64,000 nt of DNA. It comes from an uncultured Eubacterium sp. (GTDB lineage: Bacteria > Bacillota > Clostridia > Lachnospirales > Lachnospiraceae). The notes beneath the pieces were generated by a model, which was not told the DNA's origin, did no database searches, and was given only the letters and a program-made list of their open reading frames with translations. This document shows, one piece after another, positions 1 to 8,283 of the stretch (positions are counted from its first letter, which is position 1; each line of letters begins with the position of its first letter). The stretch lies in contig CAJTZN010000013.1 in the NCBI GenBank assembly GCA_910584065.1, positions 4,142 through 68,141 on the forward strand, read 5' to 3'. The translations under genes and the position numbers were made by a program.

Positions 1-1
1 A

Positions 2-1147
2 TATGTGGACGAGAACTGGCTGTGTTATGACCTCCTGGGAAATGGCGGATGTGTATTATACCGGGTTCCGATGGCAAAAGACGCGCAGGGATATGATGAG
101 GTTAGGGTTTCCGAAACCGAGGAGTTATTTCGCGATGATCATATAAGTGCTGCCTGTTGGAGTTCCCGTGATATGATCTACGAGAATGGAAGAGGGAAAA
201 TCGTGCGATACAATCTGCAGAACAAAAGGCGGGTCGGCGAGTGGAACTTTTCCGAATTTGGCGTGGGGGAAGAAACAGAGTTCGACTTTGCCCGTCTGAA
301 GGATTCGATCATAGCCTATGCCCAGCCCGAGGGCATTTACGCATTGTCTGGCGATGCTGTTTCCTGGAGAAAATGCAGTGAACGCAGGACTGGGTATGCA
401 CATAACATCGCACAGACTGAAAACAGTGTTTTTTCTGCAGAAGACACATTGACCCAGAAAGATGACGAAAAAAACATTCATATTTGGAAATGTGACGGGA
501 AGTCCGCGCAGAGTTTTATCACGGGAGGTCAGGTGAAACAGGCGGTAAGGGGTGCGAGAGGGATTGAAGATGGTGTGATAGAAAGCCTTGAACTGACGGG
601 CATTTACGCAAACGATGACAGGCTTTACGTGCAGATGGAATTGTGCTGGGATGAGGGTGATATGTTACGGGTAGAATACCTTTTGTTCAGTCAGGGCGAA
701 AACGAGACGGAACTTCGTTATGAAACGGAACTTGTGGCGGCGATGCAGTCATTGGTAAAGTACCGGACCGGGAGATGGGAAGTGTGGGATCCGGATACGC
801 GTACGCTGGAAAAGGTCTGCCATGAGCATGTCATTGTCAATGATGCGAAATGCATAGCTATGGCAGGTGGAAAAGCGTATCTTAGCCTTTATGATCATGA
901 AAAGGACGCTGGCCGGCTGGGATGTTATTCGCTTGACACCGGCCAGTGCGAACTGATCACAAAAGAAGAAGCGCAGCGGTGCGGACTGGAATACCAGACA
1001 GAGGATATGGAGGATTCATTGTTGAGTGTGTTTGATAAAGAGCGGGAGGGAAATCCGTTCACGGATATTGAGGGGGTTCCGGTTCAGGATAAATTCATTT
1101 GGCGGGAAGTTTCTCCTGCACCGGCTGCGGCAGCTTCTCATACGTAA
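2..1147 (+). CDS. Hypothetical protein, 5' end outside window
   Basis: The reading frame is open to the left edge, so the true start is probably upstream; the first possible start inside the window is a GTG at 5. About 380 residues are visible. They are acidic and rich in short beta-strand-like stretches alternating with polar turns, which would fit a propeller-like or repeated beta fold, but I recognise no family motif and no catalytic residues. The last residues (a run of Pro and Ala) overlap the 3' end of the convergent YxeA-like gene by 53 bases. The lipoprotein at 36322 has a broadly similar look (acidic, strand-rich, about 400 residues), so this could be the body of another extracytoplasmic lipoprotein whose signal peptide is cut off. 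That is a guess. Confidence 0.6.
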   Translation, partial: YVDENWLCYDLLGNGGCVLYRVPMAKDAQGYDEVRVSETEELFRDDHISAACWSSRDMIYENGRGKIVRYNLQNKRRVGEWNFSEFGVGEETEFDFARLKDSIIAYAQPEGIYALSGDAVSWRKCSERRTGYAHNIAQTENSVFSAEDTLTQKDDEKNIHIWKCDGKSAQSFITGGQVKQAVRGARGIEDGVIESLELTGIYANDDRLYVQMELCWDEGDMLRVEYLLFSQGENETELRYETELVAAMQSLVKYRTGRWEVWDPDTRTLEKVCHEHVIVNDAKCIAMAGGKAYLSLYDHEKDAGRLGCYSLDTGQCELITKEEAQRCGLEYQTEDMEDSLLSVFDKEREGNPFTDIEGVPVQDKFIWREVSPAPAAAASHT

Positions 1148-1433
1148 CTTCTTCCCATTTGTGGACGCCTAATGATCTTACTTCTAAAGATAAGTACGCC
1201 CCTTCCCTGAGCTGGCGGGAAGTTTTAAAAGAGAATTCACGCTCCTTGCCATTTTTATCATAGCAATCTAACGTGTATTCGTATTTCATGTCCTCATTAG
1301 AAGACAATTCTTTCACCTTGCTGTTGTCAACCTTTGTGTAAAAAGTCTCATCATAATTTTCCATATAATTCAACCCCACAACGGCGCACGCGCCCAAAAC
1401 CAGCACAATCGCTATAACTGCAAATACTTTCAT
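1095..1433 (-). CDS. YxeA-like small exported protein
   Basis: 112 residues. The N-terminus MKVFAVIAIVLVLGACAVVG is a signal or membrane-anchor helix (residues 1-19), followed by a small domain with the pattern YTLDCYDKNGKEREFSF and AYLSLEV typical of the YxeA/DUF1093 family, an OB-like fold of unknown role outside the membrane. I chose the ATG at 1433 because a clear AAAGGAGA site lies just upstream on the minus strand; the longer frame starting at 1496 has an unlikely charged leader. A Cys at residue 15 gives a weak lipobox-like context (LGAC), so lipid attachment is possible. The gene converges on and overlaps the upstream frame. Confidence 0.7.
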   Translation of the reverse strand: MKVFAVIAIVLVLGACAVVGLNYMENYDETFYTKVDNSKVKELSSNEDMKYEYTLDCYDKNGKEREFSFKTSRQLREGAYLSLEVRSLGVHKWEEVTYEKLPQPVQEKLPAK

Positions 1434-1719
1434 CTGTTTTTCTCCTTTCGTTTTTGATTTGCTATCATTATAGATGATTATTTTTCGCGCTTCCATGGAT
1501 TTTGCTTACATTTATCACCGCATTCTTTCAGTTTCGTAAGATGAGGTAGAACGCATGAAGAAATTTCCCTCTATGCAATCCCGCTCGAATCATGTATACT
1601 ATCAATATGTAAATCTCAAAAAGAAGATAACGGAAAGCGAAAATAACGAATAGAGAATGAAAATGTAGAAATATAAAAACACAAAAACACAAAAACACAA
1701 TAAAGCATGGAGGAAAAAC

Positions 1720-2349
1720 ATGACAAAAAAACAACGAGCAAATGAAATCATAAAACGCCTGGAAGAAGAATATCCGCTGGCTGGCTGTTCCCTGGATTAT
1801 GACGAGGCCTGGAAGCTTCTCGTCAGCGTCCGCCTGGCCGCCCAATGTACCGACGCTAGAGTAAATATCGTAGTAAAAGACCTGTACGAAAAATATCCAT
1901 CCCTCGAAGCTTTGGCGGAAGCGGACGTATCCGACATAGAGGAGATCGTCCGCCCGTGCGGACTCGGCGCGAGCAAGGCGCGGGATATACATAAATGTAT
2001 GAACGTACTCGTGGCGCAGTACGGAGGAAAAGTGCCGGACGACTTTGACGCCCTTCTCGGCCTCCCCGGCGTCGGGCGCAAGAGCGCGAACCTCATCATG
2101 GGGGATGTGTTCGGAAAACCGGCCATCGTGACTGACACGCACTGCATCCGGCTGACAAACCGGATGGGACTTGTCGACGGGGTCAAAGAGCCGAAAAAAG
2201 TGGAAATGGAATTATGGAAGATTATACCCGGCGAAAAAGGAAGTGACTTCTGCCATCGGCTCGTTTACCACGGCAGGGAAATCTGCACGGCGCGCCGGGC
2301 GTACTGTGAGCGCTGCTGTGTCAGGGATGTCTGCCGGCAGAAAATCTGA
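1720..2349 (+). CDS. nth: Endonuclease III (DNA glycosylase/AP lyase)
   Basis: 209 residues, the usual length. Removes oxidised pyrimidines and nicks the abasic site in base excision repair. The helix-hairpin-helix LPGVGRKSAN (about 115-124) carries the catalytic Lys121, and VTDTH carries the catalytic Asp139. The C-terminus has the complete 4Fe-4S ligand set C-X6-C-X2-C-X5-C at Cys189, 196, 199 and 205. The ATG at 1720 follows ATGGAGGAAAAAC. A short A/C-rich repeat (AAAAACAC three times, about 1675-1700) lies just upstream. The 286 bases between the YxeA-like gene and nth show no other gene; TATACT at 1595 is a possible -10 box without a good -35. Confidence 0.97.
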   Translation: MTKKQRANEIIKRLEEEYPLAGCSLDYDEAWKLLVSVRLAAQCTDARVNIVVKDLYEKYPSLEALAEADVSDIEEIVRPCGLGASKARDIHKCMNVLVAQYGGKVPDDFDALLGLPGVGRKSANLIMGDVFGKPAIVTDTHCIRLTNRMGLVDGVKEPKKVEMELWKIIPGEKGSDFCHRLVYHGREICTARRAYCERCCVRDVCRQKI

Positions 2350-2388
2350 CAGATGATTTGATGGAAAATCCGACAGAGAATCCAACGG
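2341..2388 (+). repeat. Two 24-bp tandem units at nth/lysozyme junction
   Basis: The units 2341-2364 and 2365-2388 are directly adjacent and match at about 17 of 24 positions (both begin AAAATC, then GACAGA). The first unit overlaps the nth stop codon; the second ends shortly before the lysozyme ribosome site. Degenerate, and one of several such spacers in this window. Confidence 0.5.
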
Positions 2389-2413
2389 TAAACTACCGGA
2401 AAAGGAGAAACCT

Positions 2414-3184
2414 ATGCGCAAAAAACGAAATTGCCTGATCCTTGCCGCCGTCATCACAGTGAGCACAGCGGCCATTTTCCTCGCCCTCGTATACTTTAAG
2501 ATCATTTCCCTGACCGGGGTATGGGCCGCAAAATATGAAATCCAGGGCGTCGATGTGTCGCATTACCAGGGAGAGATCGACTGGCAGCAGATCCAGGACG
2601 CGCCAGTGCAGTTCGCATTTATCAAGGCGACCGAGGGCAGCAGCCATATCGATCAGCGTTTTGCGTATAATTGGCAGGAGGCGGCGAAAACCGATATGCG
2701 CATCGGCGCCTATCACTTTTTCAGCTTTGACAGTCCGCCGCGGACGCAGGCTGAACTGTTTATCCAGACGGTCGGTTCACTTTCCGGCAAACTGCCGCCG
2801 GTCGTCGATGTGGAATATTATGGGGACAAAGAAAAAGACCCGCCCGATGTGGAGGAAACGGTGGACCAAATAAAAGAAATGCTCGCCATACTGGAACAGC
2901 ACTACGGAAAAAAGCCAATTCTCTATACGACCGTTCCGGTATACCACCGATACATTCAGGGACAGTTTGAAGAATATCCGCTTTGGATACGAAACGTGTA
3001 TTACACGCCGGATTTCGATCTCGACCGGACATGGATGTTTTGGCAGTACTCGGACAGCACGGTGATGGACGGGTATCAGGGGAAGGAAAAATACATTGAT
3101 CGAAATGTGTTTCACGGAACGAAAGAGGACCTGGATCAGTTACTCGTGCCGATCGCGTCCCCGAGCCGGATCTGTGTTTCATAA
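2414..3184 (+). CDS. GH25 lysozyme (muramidase), membrane-anchored
   Basis: 256 residues. Cleaves the MurNAc-GlcNAc backbone of peptidoglycan outside the membrane. A hydrophobic anchor spans residues 8-29. The GH25 domain follows from about residue 43: GVDVSHYQG supplies Asp47, the strand LPPVVDVEYY supplies Asp132 and catalytic Glu134, and later FWQYSD is the usual C-terminal strand motif. No separate wall-binding repeats are present. The ATG at 2414 follows AAAAGGAGAAACCT. The gene lies 64 bases after nth and may be co-transcribed. Its 3' end overlaps the convergent psd gene by 49 bases, so the two transcripts would be antisense to each other there. Confidence 0.92.
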   Translation: MRKKRNCLILAAVITVSTAAIFLALVYFKIISLTGVWAAKYEIQGVDVSHYQGEIDWQQIQDAPVQFAFIKATEGSSHIDQRFAYNWQEAAKTDMRIGAYHFFSFDSPPRTQAELFIQTVGSLSGKLPPVVDVEYYGDKEKDPPDVEETVDQIKEMLAILEQHYGKKPILYTTVPVYHRYIQGQFEEYPLWIRNVYYTPDFDLDRTWMFWQYSDSTVMDGYQGKEKYIDRNVFHGTKEDLDQLLVPIASPSRICVS

Positions 3185-3999
3185 CCAGCCGCCGTATTTG
3201 CCAGCAGATCGTCACGGATCGCGGCCTTGTCTTTCTGTAAGAGCAAAATAATGGTCGAACCGCCAAATTCAAAATACCCTTTCTCTTCGCCGCGTGTCAC
3301 GGCACAGCACTCTTTATGGTTGACGATCTTCCCCACCATCAGTGCGCCGACTTCCATCTGAACGACAGCGCCGAACTGAGGGGAGCGGATGACCGTATAT
3401 TCCCTGGCATTTTCCTTGTAGATTGGATAAAAGTCGCCGGCGATCGGATTAACGGTGTGGAGTTTGCCGGGGATGCGGTAATGTTTCGACTGCGTTCCGC
3501 TGACTGCATAGGCGTAACGGTGGTAATCGCTCACCGTGAGACGCAGGATCAGAGCGACGCCGTCCTGAAAACGTGCGGCAAGCTTCCGGCTCTTGAGCAG
3601 CGAGCGCAGCGTATATCTCGTGTGCTTGACGTCAAACGTCTGATCTTCCGTGATTTCATAAGCAGAGGCATAACAGTCACACGGACTGATGAGCGTATCG
3701 GCGCCGCCGCAGACCGTCCTCGCGCCGGGCCGGAGCCTGCGGGTGAAAAAATCGTTGTAGGAGCGATAGGAAGTTTTTTCAAAATCATTCATATTGATAT
3801 GATTGGAGCGGATAAAAGGCCGGATGAAAAGACAGGAGAGCTTAGTGCTCAGAAATTTCCCCGCCAGTTTCGAAACGCCGGGGCGTACGAGCGGCTTCAG
3901 CAGCATGCGTCCGGCCGCGGATGTGTACAGTGTGCGCAAAAGTTTATCCTGCGCGTTATCATGATCGGATTTTATCCCATTTCTGTCAATCTGTTTCAT
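3136..3999 (-). CDS. psd: Phosphatidylserine decarboxylase proenzyme
   Basis: 287 residues. Makes phosphatidylethanolamine from phosphatidylserine at the membrane. Key signs are the self-cleavage motif FGGSTI near the C-terminus (Gly247/Ser248; the Ser becomes the pyruvoyl group), the DYHRYAY motif around His160 and PIAGDFYPIY near 190. Length and motif spacing fit the clostridial type. Last gene of the leftward operon PAP2, flippase-like, pssA, psd; 49 bases separate it from pssA. Pairing with pssA gives the complete two-step route from CDP-diacylglycerol to PE. Confidence 0.95.
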   Translation of the reverse strand: MKQIDRNGIKSDHDNAQDKLLRTLYTSAAGRMLLKPLVRPGVSKLAGKFLSTKLSCLFIRPFIRSNHINMNDFEKTSYRSYNDFFTRRLRPGARTVCGGADTLISPCDCYASAYEITEDQTFDVKHTRYTLRSLLKSRKLAARFQDGVALILRLTVSDYHRYAYAVSGTQSKHYRIPGKLHTVNPIAGDFYPIYKENAREYTVIRSPQFGAVVQMEVGALMVGKIVNHKECCAVTRGEEKGYFEFGGSTIILLLQKDKAAIRDDLLANTAAGYETQIRLGDAIGTSN

Positions 4000-4048
4000 T
4001 TTATAAATTCCTTTAATAAAAAAATGTTAGACAATAGACCCTGGCATC

Positions 4049-4678
4049 TCAAAATACGCCCAGGATCCGCAAAACGACGATTCCCATAAAGACGATGATG
4101 AACGCCACCATCGCATTGGACGGCTTATTCAGTTTAAAGTCCAATATATACAAAAAAGCGATCGCGAGCATGGCGAATGGCAGCGCGGTCAGGAAGAACT
4201 GCTCGGACAGGGGGCGGAACATATAGAGGATTGGGAACAGGATCGCGATAGACGTGATTGGCAGTCCGTGGTAGCATTTGCGGTCCTCGACTTCCGGCTC
4301 CGTGTGTTTCAGTTCTTCCAATACGTTAAAATACGCCAGGCGGATGACGCCGCACAGGACGAAAATAATCTCCACGGCGATGCCGAACGGATTGTTCAGG
4401 CCGAGAGAATAGGCGATGATCGCCGGTGTGACGCCGAAACAGATGGCATCGCAGAGGGAATCGATCTGTACGCCGAATATTTCCTGCTCCCGGGTGCGGT
4501 TTTTCATGCTCCGGGCCACCTTGCCGTCAAACGTGTCACAGCAGCCCGCCAGCGCAAGGCATAAAATAGCGATATCATAATTCCCGGTCAGGGATTGCGT
4601 AATACCGAACAGTGAAAGGGCGACGCCCAGATAAGTCAGTATCACCGAATAATTGTAAAAGCCGATCATAACATTCAC
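4049..4678 (-). CDS. pssA: CDP-diacylglycerol-serine O-phosphatidyltransferase
   Basis: 209 residues with several membrane helices. Joins CDP-diacylglycerol and serine to phosphatidylserine. The CDP-alcohol phosphatidyltransferase signature is present: Asp48, Asp51-Gly52, Ala55-Arg56, then Gly69, Asp73 and Asp77. The spacer between the AR pair and the Gly is 12 residues (SMKNRTREQEIF) rather than the more common 8, so there is a small insertion in the cytoplasmic loop. Start overlaps the stop of the upstream flippase-like gene by 4 bases (ATGA), which implies translational coupling. Product is the direct substrate of Psd. Confidence 0.93.
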   Translation of the reverse strand: MNVMIGFYNYSVILTYLGVALSLFGITQSLTGNYDIAILCLALAGCCDTFDGKVARSMKNRTREQEIFGVQIDSLCDAICFGVTPAIIAYSLGLNNPFGIAVEIIFVLCGVIRLAYFNVLEELKHTEPEVEDRKCYHGLPITSIAILFPILYMFRPLSEQFFLTALPFAMLAIAFLYILDFKLNKPSNAMVAFIIVFMGIVVLRILGVF

Positions 4679-5703
4679 TCCTCTTTAGATGTTACGGTTA
4701 GATGTGTAATACATGTAACAATGCCGCTTATGATGATGAGCATGTAGTAACTGATCCCCCGGCTCATAAGCATACCGGACAGCGTCAGCGCCGTGCCGCC
4801 GAAAATCGGCGAGAAGATCTGTAAAAACAGTCGCTCACTGATTCCCATTCCGCCCGGCAGCGGCAGCATATCGACGGAAACCGAGATCGCCGCCTGCAGA
4901 AGCGTCACCGTCACGGCCGATAGACCGCTCAGGCCGAAACTCCGGTATACGACGTAAGTCACGAGAAACAGCAGGATACGCTGCACGAACGTGATCAGCG
5001 TCGTATTTACGATCACAAGTTTATTTTCTTTCAGGAACACAGAAGCGCGCTTATAATTTTCCATCGAGGCTTCGAGCCGTTCCATCCGGTTGTTTTTGTT
5101 TTTCATGATGTGCAGTTTCTGCAGCAGCAAAAACCCCTTTGTAATAAGATATTTCGCGGTATCCGGCAAAAATACGAGAAAACTCATAAAAATCACGCAA
5201 AATACATTGAGCCCAAGCCCGAGGTACAGATAGAACTGCGCTTCCCGCGTGAGAGTCTGCACGAGTCCCTGCCCGAAGGCGGCCAGTCCAAGGCCGATAA
5301 ATACGAGGACAAATTTGTACTCGATCGTCACGAGCATAAGGACGATCGTGGCGGTCGGGATGTCGATGCCCTGCTTTTTCATATAATAAATCTGCGCTGG
5401 CTGCCCGCCGGTCGCCGAGGGCGTGATGCAGCTGAAGAAAAAGCCGACAAATGAATAGCGTATGCAGTTGAAAAGCGGTGCTTTTATCTTAACGGCGTGG
5501 AGCAGGTATTTAATGATCACAGACTCCCCGCACACGTAACAGACCACGAGTACAAGTCCGATCAGGATATATCCGGCCGGCACGCTCTGCAGCGTCTCGA
5601 TGATCGGACCAAGATCCTGGTCCCGGAAGATCAGCCACAGGGTCAGCACGAAAAGTAATAATAAGAAAGCAATATTGAGCACATTTTTTTTCAGCTTAGT
5701 CAA
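4675..5703 (-). CDS. Flippase-like membrane protein (YbhN/UPF0104, MprF-type TM domain)
   Basis: 342 residues with about eight membrane helices (first at about 10-25). The pattern resembles the lysylphosphatidylglycerol synthase transmembrane/YbhN family, including a conserved CITPSATGGQPAQ loop near residues 95-107 and LPLPGGMGISE near 275, which are hallmarks of that family. Members are thought to move or sense lipids; no synthase (aminoacyl transferase) domain is attached here. It overlaps pssA by 4 bases and the upstream PAP2 gene by 8 bases, so it belongs to the phospholipid operon. A role in moving PE or a precursor across the bilayer is inference from context. Confidence 0.85.
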   Translation of the reverse strand: MTKLKKNVLNIAFLLLLFVLTLWLIFRDQDLGPIIETLQSVPAGYILIGLVLVVCYVCGESVIIKYLLHAVKIKAPLFNCIRYSFVGFFFSCITPSATGGQPAQIYYMKKQGIDIPTATIVLMLVTIEYKFVLVFIGLGLAAFGQGLVQTLTREAQFYLYLGLGLNVFCVIFMSFLVFLPDTAKYLITKGFLLLQKLHIMKNKNNRMERLEASMENYKRASVFLKENKLVIVNTTLITFVQRILLFLVTYVVYRSFGLSGLSAVTVTLLQAAISVSVDMLPLPGGMGISERLFLQIFSPIFGGTALTLSGMLMSRGISYYMLIIISGIVTCITHLTVTSKEE

Positions 5704-6421
5704 TGATCTTCTCCTTGTTTAAAAAACCAAGTTTGCGGTTGATGCTGTCAAAAAAAGTTTGTACATATCGATACACATGTATGCGTTTGTTTACCGCGTA
5801 TAAAACTTCCGCCAGAAGAAGTCCGGCAACGGCGTCCACGATATAGTGCTGTTTGGTCGTCTGGGTGGAAATGACGACCAGCAGCGCGAAGACGCAGGAA
5901 AATCCCCGGTACCAGGCGGGAATTTTTTGATTGCCCCGGATCCCGATGTAGCACATCCAGCTGACGAGACAGTGGATGGAGGGAAACAGATTGGCGGGCT
6001 GGTCGATCGCATACAGAAATCGCAGGAGCGTATCTGCAAACGTATCGCCGACCACTTCCGGCCGTACGTTGGTCGTCGGCAGCAGGAAAAAGAAGAAGCC
6101 GCAGACGATCCGCGACATCATGTCGGTCGTCACGAATTGATAGAATCTGGCCGGCTCATCCTCATAGATCCGTGCCACCATGATATAATTGACGATCCAG
6201 AACAGATAGCAGCCGAAATAAATATACATCCACCACGGAACGAGCGGCACCATGCGGTCGAGATCGGTCGTCAGGTCATAATGTTTCCACTCGGCACATA
6301 TACTCATAGCACCACTGTAGACCAGCATATTAAGGGCAAAGCAGCACAAAAGCGGTATGATCCCATATAAGGGAATAAATTTTTGGACGAATAGCCTGCA
6401 TTTTTTTATGAACGTTTGCAT
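5696..6421 (-). CDS. PAP2-family lipid phosphatase
   Basis: 241 residues from the chosen ATG at 6421, which follows GGAGAAG on the minus strand; a longer frame from 6460 lacks a site. About six membrane helices. The phosphatase motifs are partly visible: FPSIHC (PSxH, second motif) and QTTKQHYIVDAVAG with the third-motif His and Asp. The usual Arg before this His (SRxxxxxH) is replaced, and the first K-x6-RP motif is not obvious, so this is a divergent member, closer to the inositol-phosphorylceramide-synthase-like branch. First gene of the phospholipid operon. Likely acts on a lipid phosphate on the outer face; the substrate is unknown. Confidence 0.82.
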   Translation of the reverse strand: MQTFIKKCRLFVQKFIPLYGIIPLLCCFALNMLVYSGAMSICAEWKHYDLTTDLDRMVPLVPWWMYIYFGCYLFWIVNYIMVARIYEDEPARFYQFVTTDMMSRIVCGFFFFLLPTTNVRPEVVGDTFADTLLRFLYAIDQPANLFPSIHCLVSWMCYIGIRGNQKIPAWYRGFSCVFALLVVISTQTTKQHYIVDAVAGLLLAEVLYAVNKRIHVYRYVQTFFDSINRKLGFLNKEKIID

Positions 6422-6462
6422 CGTTGGTCTTCTCCATTTAGTAGTTTTTTGCGCTAGCACTT

Positions 6463-6491
6463 ATTTTATCATACTAAAAAGTTTTTTGCAA
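6463..6491 (-). promoter_or_regulatory. Sigma-A promoter of the phospholipid operon
   Basis: On the minus strand TTGCAA (6486-6491), exactly 17 bases, then TAAAAT (6463-6468). It lies 41 bases before the PAP2 start and is nearly back to back with the uppP promoter. Confidence 0.75.
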
Positions 6492-6508
6492 TAAATATCG
6501 CAGGCAAC

Positions 6509-6537
6509 TTGTGCGGAACAAAAAATTATGATAGAAT
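6509..6537 (+). promoter_or_regulatory. Sigma-A promoter of uppP
   Basis: TTGTGC (6509-6514), 17 bases, TAGAAT (6532-6537). Together with the minus-strand promoter at 6463-6491 it forms a divergent pair whose -35 boxes are only 17 bases apart, so one regulator could affect both. Confidence 0.7.
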
Positions 6538-6592
6538 AAGTCCTGAAAACGTGCTGAAAATTTTAGACAGGCAGATAGAGAGGAAACAGGAT

Positions 6593-7453
6593 ATGGGAAT
6601 TTTTGATGTTTTTGTGGCAGTAGTTTTGGGAATTGTAGAGGGAATCACCGAATGGCTTCCGGTCAGCAGTACCGGGCATATGATCCTGGTGAACCAGTTT
6701 TTGAATTTTACGAATAAAGATTTTTCGGAAATGTTTCTGGTCGTCGTGCAGCTGGGGGCGATCATGGCAGTCGTCCTCCTGTTCTGGAAGAAAATATTTC
6801 CGTTCAACTTTCATCCCGCCCAGGGAGAGGGCGTCATAAAGCCGGATATCATGCAGATGTGGTTTAAGATCATCGTGGCGTGTATCCCGGCGGCGGTCGT
6901 GGGGGTGTTGTTTGACGATGTGATTGATGAGATGTTTTACAACCAGGTCGTCGTGGCCGGAGCGCTCATTATATACGGCGTTATGTTTATTCTCGTGGAA
7001 AACTGGAATAAGGGGAAAAAGCCGATGATCACGTCGGTGGCGGATCTGAATTATCAGACGGTCATCATTATCGGTATTTTCCAGCTTTTAGCAGCGATCA
7101 TCCCCGGTACGTCGAGATCGGGCGCGACGATCGTCGGCGCGCTGATCATCGGCGTATCCCGGGGGGTGGCAGCGGAGTTTACGTTTTATCTGGCGATCCC
7201 GGTCATGTTCGGAGCCAGCCTTCTGAAAGTCGTAAAGAGCATCATGAACGGGCTCAATTACGGCCCGATGGAGATCATGACGCTTCTGGTCGGCATGTTT
7301 GTCGCATTTGTCGTATCGCTGTTTGTCATCAAATTCCTGATGAGTTACATACGGAAACACGATTTTAAGGCGTTTGGATATTACCGCATCGTGCTCGGAA
7401 TTTTAGTGCTCCTGTATTTCGGCCTCAGCGGCGCCGCTCCTATCCCGTCGTAA
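6593..7453 (+). CDS. uppP: Undecaprenyl-diphosphate phosphatase (BacA family)
   Basis: 286 residues from the ATG at 6593 (GAGAGGAAACAGGAT upstream). The frame could begin at 6509, but that codon lies inside the promoter. Recycles the wall-synthesis carrier lipid by removing a phosphate at the membrane. Motifs: GIVEGITEWLPVSSTGH at the N-terminus and IPGTSRSGATI in the middle, both active-site segments of the family, set in a multi-helix membrane protein. Divergent from the phospholipid operon, so two envelope-lipid functions share one control region. Confidence 0.95.
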   Translation: MGIFDVFVAVVLGIVEGITEWLPVSSTGHMILVNQFLNFTNKDFSEMFLVVVQLGAIMAVVLLFWKKIFPFNFHPAQGEGVIKPDIMQMWFKIIVACIPAAVVGVLFDDVIDEMFYNQVVVAGALIIYGVMFILVENWNKGKKPMITSVADLNYQTVIIIGIFQLLAAIIPGTSRSGATIVGALIIGVSRGVAAEFTFYLAIPVMFGASLLKVVKSIMNGLNYGPMEIMTLLVGMFVAFVVSLFVIKFLMSYIRKHDFKAFGYYRIVLGILVLLYFGLSGAAPIPS

Positions 7454-7487
7454 AAATCCGACGATTTTCGCAGGGTGCTCTTTCCTG

Positions 7488-7552
7488 ATGCGCAACAGAC
7501 ATGCGTGCACGCCCAAACTTGTGTGATGCGCAAAAGACATGCGCGCATGAGG
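7488..7552 (+). repeat. Stem-forming element copy A (two units)
   Basis: Two units of a recurring motif (ATGCGCAA.AGACATGCG) at about 7488-7509 and 7525-7549, separated by ACGCCCAAACTT. Related copies occur at 9311-9342 and 13847-13900. Each unit can pair GCGC with GCGC around a 9-base loop. Copy A lies between the 3' ends of uppP and the amidase gene and ends in GAGGGAAACTATG, which looks like a remnant ribosome site and start with no gene behind it. Confidence 0.5.
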
Positions 7553-7556
7553 GAAA

Positions 7557-8132
7557 CTATGAGAGCTGCGGCAGCCCGAGATAGTTTAAAAGACCTACAT
7601 AGATGCCGTACGCGAACTGGTACTGCATCGTAGTGAGGAGCAGAAAATCTTCATAATTTGTTATATAAGCAAGTTCAACAAGGACGGCGGGCATCTGTGT
7701 CCGCCGCAGAACGTACAATGACGGCCTTACATAAGTGCCGTTATTTTTTGTGCCCACGCGGCGCACGATCTCTTTGACGATTTCCGTCCCTAAATTATAG
7801 GAAGGGCTTCTCTCGGCGTAAACGTAAGACTCGGTCCCGTTGATCGAGGGATTTACGTTGGCGTTTACATGAATGCTGATAAAATAATCGGCGCCCCATG
7901 TATTTGCCATGTCCACCCGCTCGCGCAGACTGGAACTATTGTCATAACCGAGGATCTCGGTCGGATTCTGTCTGGATGTAGCCACTTCAAAGCGGTAATC
8001 GGCGGCCAGTATGTCCGCGAGATAGGCGCCGACGATGTACGTGATATCCTGCTCCCTCGCGCCAAAACCTTCCGCTCCTGCATTAAAGCCATACGGATTA
8101 TGGCCCTGATCAACAAAAATTTTGATTGCCAT
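7557..8132 (-). CDS. N-acetylmuramoyl-L-alanine amidase (Amidase_3, zinc type)
   Basis: 191 residues from the ATG at 8132 (GAGAGGATCC upstream on the minus strand); a frame from 8162 is longer but lacks a site. Cuts the lactyl-peptide bond of peptidoglycan. Zinc ligands are visible: His11 in VDQGHNPYG, Glu27 in GAREQDIT and the His of ISIHVNA; the catalytic Glu is in VLVELAYI. No signal peptide or wall-binding domain is present, so the enzyme would stay in the cytosol, for example in the mother cell, unless exported another way. It is divergent from the spoVA genes, and a role in spore wall turnover is plausible but inferred. Confidence 0.9.
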   Translation of the reverse strand: MAIKIFVDQGHNPYGFNAGAEGFGAREQDITYIVGAYLADILAADYRFEVATSRQNPTEILGYDNSSSLRERVDMANTWGADYFISIHVNANVNPSINGTESYVYAERSPSYNLGTEIVKEIVRRVGTKNNGTYVRPSLYVLRRTQMPAVLVELAYITNYEDFLLLTTMQYQFAYGIYVGLLNYLGLPQLS

Positions 8133-8283
8133 ATGGATCCTCTCGCATTTTTTTATTTTCATTATATGAGAATGAGAGGCAAAAGGTTATGTTTTTTTGC
8201 GGGAAAATGGCGTGCATAAAATAACGCGCGCCGGGAAATAGTAGGTGTAAAACAGTATGTTCAGCAAAATGGAGGAACTCAGA

